NCBI GenBank assembly: GCA_018333395.1
Contig: JAGXSQ010000082.1
Location: forward strand, 1-13,283
DNA from: Dethiobacter sp.
GTDB lineage: Bacteria > Bacillota_D > Dethiobacteria > Dethiobacterales > Dethiobacteraceae
Direction: 5' to 3'
Length of the DNA stretch: 13,283 nt
Numbering within the stretch: position 1 is the first letter of the stretch; every line of letters begins with the position of its first letter. The notes under the pieces are model-generated. The model was not told the origin of the DNA. It did no database searches and worked only from the letters and a program-made list of their open reading frames with translations. Both the position numbers and the translations under genes were made by a program. This document shows, one piece after another, positions 9,425 to 13,283 of the stretch.

Positions 9425-11929
9425 TCATGCCTCCTCAATAATTAGGATTTTCATTTCATTAACCGGAGATTCACTGATGCCGAATGTGTCACTATAATAT
9501 TGTTTGTCCAAATAGAGAATGCCGGTGCCGTTTTGTACTTCACGAATGATTTGTTGCTTTGACAATCTCTCAATAATATAGGGGAATACATTAACAGAAT
9601 ACCTTTGTGCCTCTTTCAATAGTTTGTATTGTTTCTCTATGTTATCCGAGGCGCATAGCTCATTAATAATTCGTTCGCCTTCTACTCCATAGGGGACAAT
9701 AATACCCCGGGCAGGCGAATCAATCGCCTGGAATACCTTGGCCGCTGTCATGAATGATTGCCTTATGGGGACTTTGGGAGAAAAACCATTATTAATTCTT
9801 TGATATTCCTTTATAGACAATGCGTTTATCGATAACAATTCAAATAGATTATCTGACCTGCCAACCCCCGATTTGCTACCTACTTCGTAACACATCTCCT
9901 CTTTTCGATCATAAAAATAATAACGATAATAGCGTTCCATAGCTTCCAAACCAAGAATATCCTCTTGAAACTGCGTTGGATCATCCCTGAATTCGTTAAG
10001 CACCCTTTCAGCCTTATCTCTACCGATCTTTATATCAGGCAGTCTGTCTAAGTTCTCATCTTTCGGATTGACAATATAGACTCTTCCCTTTTTTGGCCTT
10101 GCGCCGTTTCGGTTGCAGCGTCCTGCCGCCTGAGCGATGGAGTCAAGCCCCGCCAGGTAACGGATGACACTGCCAAAATCAATATCAACCCCCGCTTCAA
10201 TCAGCTGCGTGCTAACACATATTACGGGCTTCTTATCCGGCAGGCAATTTTTAATACTATCCAAGACTTTCATGCGGTGTGCCGGACACATGTTCGTGCT
10301 AAGGTGAAACACATCGGCTCTTGGATAATCTTTAAGTATTTGAACGAGATTGACCGCGGCTTTTTTTGTGTTCACAACAACCAATACGCTGCCTGTCTCA
10401 TCTAATTCTTGTTCTGCAAGTTCGGCTACTTCATGGTCGGTCCAGCCTCCAACCTTTAGCCGGTCATAAACATCCACCCGCTTCAGTTCTTTAAACAGTT
10501 TCTGTACATCCGGCATCATTTGCTGTTCCGGCGCGATCTGCAATGCCCTTTGCTCCGGGACAACTTTATCCAGCAAAGGTTGGGTAGCCGTACAAAGAAC
10601 CACGGTTGAGCCGCAACCCTGGATTAAAAAGCGAACCGCTACATTAAAAAGATGTACACACCTGACCGGAAGGGTTTGTATTTCATCAAATATTATCACC
10701 GCATTTGCAAGCTGGTGCATTCTTCTGGGGTTTCTGGTTCCGTAACCAAATAATGCCTCCAGGAACTGAACCATGGTAGTAAAAACAACCGGTGCGTCCC
10801 AGTTTTCTGATAAAAGCTTTTGCCGGGAGCTTTCTTCCTCCGGAGTCAAATTGGAATGGTGCTCTAGTACAATGTTGTTCAAGGCAGTTTTATTATTTGC
10901 GTGTACTTCTAGAACCTCTCTTGCTTTCTGTGCATTTTGGTCGATGATCGAAGTATAAGGGATAATATAAATAATTCTGTCCATATTATGTTTGTTCGCA
11001 TGATTCAGGGCAAATCGCAGGCTGGAAAGTGTTTTGCCTCCTCCTGTCGGCACAGTCAATTGATAAAGACCCTTTAGCCTGTTTGAGAAATGCAGACAAC
11101 AATTCGAAACCTCCTGACGCAAGTCATCAACCTTGTTTTTGTTTTGCAGCTTGTTTAAATACTTTTCCAGTCTTTCTGCCAAAACTGGCCATGACTCATA
11201 ATTTCCTCGATTCCTTTGTTTAGCCCTCTCAGGAAATTCAAAATCCGCAGTGTCGAGTCTGTCCGCATCAATTAGGCAACTAAAAAGAAATCTAATCAAT
11301 AATCCAAGCTTGAATATGATCGTTTCTGTTGAATCATTTTTTTCCCGTAGTAATTTGAGTTTATTGTTAAAATGACTGATGAACATTCCATCAGACAATA
11401 AGTTTTCGATTTCTCGTTTGATACTTGTATCTATGTTTAATAATGACTCTTCTGTCCGGGATTTTTCATCTGATTTGTTCATCCTCCTGGAAAAATTATC
11501 ATTACCGTCAGGTGTTAAACAATCTATTAATCCGGAGTGGTGTGAAGCAATAGCTAAAGATAGTATCTGTGAAACCAGCAAGCTTTCAACGCCTTTATCA
11601 AAAAAATACCTGTGTATAATTTGAGCGCCTGAACTAGAATGATCTATTTTGCCTTTTTTCCCTTTCACATCCACATAATCATCCTCGTCCGGGTCAATAA
11701 GACCGGTTGCCGATCGGATGTACTGGTCGAATTCCATGCTTGCTTTACCAAGATCATGTAATAAACCAATTAGTTGCCCATATACTTGCAGGTCAATTTT
11801 TGATGTAAATTGCCCCGCCAAAGTAGAGGTCCCTTTTAAGTGTTCCCACAAATCCTGAATCTCACCATCTCGTTCACGGCGACGAGCTATAAAATCTTTT
11901 TTCATATCTGTTTGTTCGTTTTTCATCAT
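9425..11929 (-). CDS. cas3: Cas3 HD nuclease-helicase, type I-C
   Basis: Cas3 (834 aa from this start) unwinds and degrades DNA bound by Cascade. The N-terminal HD domain shows His30 (LWEHLKG), His58-Asp59 (LLHDLGKAS), His97 (DHSSSGAQ) and His130-His131 (ASHHSG). The SF2 helicase follows: Walker A VPTGGGKT (Lys299), DEIQ box near 415-418 in [10 protein letters not shown], motif III LCTATQP near 445-451 and motif [12 protein letters not shown] near 600-609. All key residues are present. I start at the MMKNEQ site because GAGG lies 5 nt upstream; the frame is open to an ATG at 11983, which has no ribosome binding site. It is the first gene of the operon. Its stop is 1 nt from the cas5c ATG. Confidence 0.96.
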   Translation of the reverse strand: MMKNEQTDMKKDFIARRRERDGEIQDLWEHLKGTSTLAGQFTSKIDLQVYGQLIGLLHDLGKASMEFDQYIRSATGLIDPDEDDYVDVKGKKGKIDHSSSGAQIIHRYFFDKGVESLLVSQILSLAIASHHSGLIDCLTPDGNDNFSRRMNKSDEKSRTEESLLNIDTSIKREIENLLSDGMFISHFNNKLKLLREKNDSTETIIFKLGLLIRFLFSCLIDADRLDTADFEFPERAKQRNRGNYESWPVLAERLEKYLNKLQNKNKVDDLRQEVSNCCLHFSNRLKGLYQLTVPTGGGKTLSSLRFALNHANKHNMDRIIYIIPYTSIIDQNAQKAREVLEVHANNKTALNNIVLEHHSNLTPEEESSRQKLLSENWDAPVVFTTMVQFLEALFGYGTRNPRRMHQLANAVIIFDEIQTLPVRCVHLFNVAVRFLIQGCGSTVVLCTATQPLLDKVVPEQRALQIAPEQQMMPDVQKLFKELKRVDVYDRLKVGGWTDHEVAELAEQELDETGSVLVVVNTKKAAVNLVQILKDYPRADVFHLSTNMCPAHRMKVLDSIKNCLPDKKPVICVSTQLIEAGVDIDFGSVIRYLAGLDSIAQAAGRCNRNGARPKKGRVYIVNPKDENLDRLPDIKIGRDKAERVLNEFRDDPTQFQEDILGLEAMERYYRYYFYDRKEEMCYEVGSKSGVGRSDNLFELLSINALSIKEYQRINNGFSPKVPIRQSFMTAAKVFQAIDSPARGIIVPYGVEGERIINELCASDNIEKQYKLLKEAQRYSVNVFPYIIERLSKQQIIREVQNGTGILYLDKQYYSDTFGISESPVNEMKILIIEEA

Positions 11930-12089
11930 TTTTGCCTCACTACTGAGATCCAGAATAGGTAAGCCTCCGTTAAGAGTTACCATAAAGTTGGTTTACTTGC
12001 CTGTTTTTGCCTAGCTAAAGACGTAAGCGGATACCGATTTCTTGTTTGCCTTCTTGCCGGGGATAATGGCTGGTTTTAGCCGATTTTAA
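11930..12089 (-). promoter_or_regulatory. Presumed 5' region of the cas operon, no clear promoter
   Basis: This is the only non-coding stretch upstream of cas3 before the broken regulator gene. I find no convincing -35/-10 pair on the minus strand. If the WYL gene was the original first gene of the operon, the operon promoter may have lain beyond the insertion and now be lost or replaced. Confidence 0.3.
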
Positions 12090-12218
12090 TTACACATACC
12101 TCCCCAAGCCGGCCTGCAGTTCCTCCTTTATCTCCTCCCGCAACTCCACCGGTTTTCCCCAGCTCAGAAGCCAGCTTTTAAGCTCCGGGCTGTTATAGCT
12201 GTCATTGGCGGTGGTAAA
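12090..12218 (-). pseudogene. C-terminal remnant of a WYL-domain regulator
   Basis: The minus strand reads FTTANDSYNSPELKSWLLSW then GKPVELREEIKEELQ and a TAA stop at 12090-12092. The pattern ELKSWLLSWG followed by an ELREEIKEEL helix is the usual C-terminal end of WYL-domain transcription regulators. The VLEP-like stretch that normally lies between these two parts seems missing, which would fit decay or a small in-frame deletion. Upstream the frame closes at a TAG within the IS21-like end, so most of the gene is gone. WYL proteins often regulate defence systems, including CRISPR-Cas, and this one was in the same direction as, and next to, cas3. The identification is from pattern memory on about 40 residues. 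How far the gene runs into 12200-12218 versus the IS end is unclear. Confidence 0.6.
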
Positions 12219-12249
12219 CTGACCCTATATGGCGGATGAAAACTGACCC

Positions 12250-12268
12250 CCTCCTGAAAAAAAGGAGG
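12250..12268 (+). promoter_or_regulatory. Hairpin that would mask the istA ribosome binding site
   Basis: CCTCCT (12250-12255) and AGGAGG (12263-12268) are exact complements around a 7-nt A-rich loop, and the second arm is the Shine-Dalgarno for the ATG at 12276. This would hold transposase translation low, a common trait of insertion sequences. Confidence 0.5.
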
Positions 12269-12275
12269 AGAAGGA

Positions 12276-12659
12276 ATGGAAGCCAAGGAAACTCTCACTC
12301 ATGAAAATAATCATGGGAGAGAAGAGAACATGCTATCACTGGACCTATGGAGCGAAATCCGCCTGATGGCTAAGCTCGGCAAACGTATTAAAGTAATTGC
12401 ACGCGAACTGGATATCAGTAAAAACACCGTCAAGAAAGCATTACGGCAAAAACAATACCAACCGTATCAACGCAAGAACGCTACAAAAGGGCTGCTCACA
12501 ACTGCCTCCCTTGGCGCCATCATACCAGAAAAACTAATTAATGGCAAAGTTCTGCTGACAAATCCAGTCAGCGAACAGATTCCCCCCCTGTGTCTCCGAT
12601 GCGTTGCAGGCAACTTTCGCCATAATTTGTCATTTCCCCTGCTCGTTACAAAAAAATAA
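12276..12659 (+). pseudogene. istA: Truncated IS21 transposase IstA (N-terminal HTH only)
   Basis: The first ~70 of 127 codons give a recognisable IstA N terminus: LDLWSEIRLMAKLGKRIKVI, then an HTH in ARELDISKNTVKKALRQ. IstA is normally about 400-500 aa with a DDE integrase core. After about residue 68 (YQPYQRK) the sequence no longer looks like IstA and no DDE core follows, so the gene was cut by an internal deletion or rearrangement. It starts after a strong ribosome binding site. It is opposite in direction to the cas genes. No activity is expected. Confidence 0.65.
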
Positions 12660-12680
12660 CCCCCTGCGGGAGTTGTTATT
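12648..12680 (-). terminator. Probable intrinsic terminator facing the cas operon
   Basis: On the minus strand AATAAC...GTTATT forms the outer arms (12675-12680 with 12655-12660) around a CTCCCGC/GGGGG core, and a run of seven to eight T follows. Transcription coming from the IS3 remnant towards cas3 would meet it. The stem is imperfect. Confidence 0.4.
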
Positions 12681-12980
12681 CTTTCGTTGCCGTTACTCTT
12701 GATATTCTTTGACTAGACTGTGTTTCCCTGCTAAAACTAGGGTCACTGGAGGCCATTAATGGTTTTGACCAAAGGAAGTATTTTGCCGATATGTGGTTGA
12801 TTACATGCAATGACGGGGATAGTCGTAAATGCACCGTCCCCCGCTCCGTGGACAGGATAAACGCAAGATAGCTTAACTTCTCACAGTATTGCTAAATATT
12901 CCGCAAAAATCGATGGGTGCCAATTGCGAGACAATAGGTTCTGGTTAGGAAGGGCCTTGAGGGTAAGAACTTCGTCCCGG
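12681..12980. other. 300-bp stretch with no recognisable gene
   Basis: I see no gene, RNA or clear IS end here. One open segment of about 40 codons on the + strand (around 12752-12870, containing GFDQRKYFADMW) has no start or likeness I recognise. GGTCACTGGAGG...TTTTGACC near 12749-12778 has a short inverted GGTCA/TGACC pair that might be debris of an IS end. The stretch next to the IS3 gene presumably holds that element's end, but I cannot place its terminal repeat. Confidence 0.4.
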
Positions 12981-13283
12981 CTATGCCGCCTCTTTACTGC
13001 CGATATTGTAGTATTCTTCTGGCGTAAGGTAGCCGTTTGAGGCGTGTAGCCTGTTCCGGTTATAGAATATCTGCACATACTCAAATACTGCAGCTCGGGC
13101 CTCATCACGTGTCCTGAAACGAAATCCGTACAGCCATTCGTATTTCATCTTACCCCAGAATGTTTCCATAGGGGCGTTATCCCAGCAGTTGCCTTTGCGT
13201 GACATGCTGCATATAAAGCCAAAATCCTTTAATAAAGCCTGGTAGTCATTTGAGCAGTACTGGCTACCCCGGTCGGAATGGAT
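12981..13283 (-). CDS. IS3-family transposase OrfB, C-terminal part, cut by window edge
   Basis: The minus-strand frame is open from the right edge to a TAG at 12981-12983, giving 100 residues of the end of an IS3-family integrase-type transposase. It starts with IHSDRGSQYCSNDYQALLKD, where HSDRGSQY carries the second Asp of the DDE triad, and continues SMSRKGNCWDNAPMETFWGK with the catalytic Glu. The tail HASNGYLTPEEYYN is the standard OrfB end. The 5' part lies outside the window, so completeness of the element is unknown. A shorter frame from the ATG at 13205 is only an internal Met. It reads towards the cas operon. Confidence 0.93.
   Translation of the reverse strand: MHSDRGSQYCSNDYQALLKDFGFICSMSRKGNCWDNAPMETFWGKMKYEWLYGFRFRTRDEARAAVFEYVQIFYNRNRLHASNGYLTPEEYYNIGSKEAA

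Larger units (their letters stand above)
12200..12659 (+). mobile_element. IS21-family remnant (left end and truncated istA)
   Basis: A possible terminus TGTCATTGGCGG starts at 12200. Two direct copies of AAACTGACCC (12216-12225 and 12240-12249), 24 bp apart, resemble the repeated transposase-binding sites at IS21 ends. They are followed by the start of an istA gene. No istB or matching right end is found in the window, so the element is truncated. The boundaries are estimates: the left limit overlaps the WYL remnant by up to about 18 bp, and the right limit is set by the end of the open frame. Confidence 0.55.

Noticed and set aside
9424..9438. TTG start for Cas5c five codons upstream
   Set aside because: The stretch contains the AGGAGG for the ATG at 9423, and only that ATG gives catalytic numbering 46/116/117.
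11930..11983. Longer Cas3 from the ATG at 11983
   Set aside because: No ribosome binding site, and the extra 18 residues show no family likeness. Not fully excluded.
6766..12097. 13-bp exact match TTTAATTACACAT at 6766-6778 and 12085-12097
   Set aside because: About one such match is expected by chance in a 13-kb window, more in AT-rich spacers; no flanking similarity.
12881..13108. 75-codon open frame on the minus strand overlapping the IS3 gene
   Set aside because: It runs in another frame inside the clear OrfB coding sequence; no likeness to a known protein.

Overview
The window is a complete type I-C (Dvulg/Csd) CRISPR-Cas locus on the minus strand, with a degraded insertion-sequence cluster upstream of the operon. 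Frequent strong AGGAGG-type ribosome binding sites, moderate-to-low GC in the cas genes and the protein sequences suggest a Gram-positive clostridial host (Desulfotomaculum/Pelotomaculum-like). This is an inference, not an identification.

Layout, left to right on the + strand. Positions 2-3601 hold 55 repeats of 32 nt, identical by eye, and 54 complete spacers, mostly 33-35 nt; the array runs off the left edge. The repeat polarity (GGATTGAAAC at the 3' end on the minus strand) places the leader at 3602-3768, directly after cas2, so array and cas genes are read in the same direction. From 3769 to 11929 come, in right-to-left transcription order, cas3, cas5c, cas8c (with an internal start for the small subunit Cas11c), cas7, cas4, cas1 and cas2. 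They are tightly packed with stop/start contacts, so they look like one operon. Positions 12090-12218 on the minus strand encode what looks like the last ~40 residues of a WYL-domain regulator, cut off by an IS21-like remnant (about 12200-12659, + strand, truncated istA). After about 300 bp of unassigned sequence, the 3' part of an IS3-family transposase (orfB) runs off the right edge.

How it works together. Cas5c is the endoribonuclease that cuts pre-crRNA; its catalytic residues Y46, K116 and H117 are visible. Cas5c, Cas7, Cas8c and Cas11c form the Cascade complex, Cas3 is the HD nuclease-helicase, and Cas4-Cas1-Cas2 acquire spacers with PAM selection by Cas4.

Main points for a second look: (1) a CRISPR-repeat-like hairpin lies inside the cas4 coding sequence, in the same sense as the array repeats, encoding CSPHGERGLKN; Cas5c could in principle cut the cas mRNA there, between the interference and adaptation genes. 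(2) A clear internal Shine-Dalgarno and ATG in cas8c predict a 126-residue Cas11c. (3) One spacer occurs twice with a 1-nt difference only at the predicted PAM-distal end, suggesting two acquisitions from one protospacer, next to an exact tandem spacer duplication. (4) The probable upstream regulator gene has been broken by an insertion sequence. (5) The leader carries a CRP-like palindrome and an 8-bp inverted repeat.
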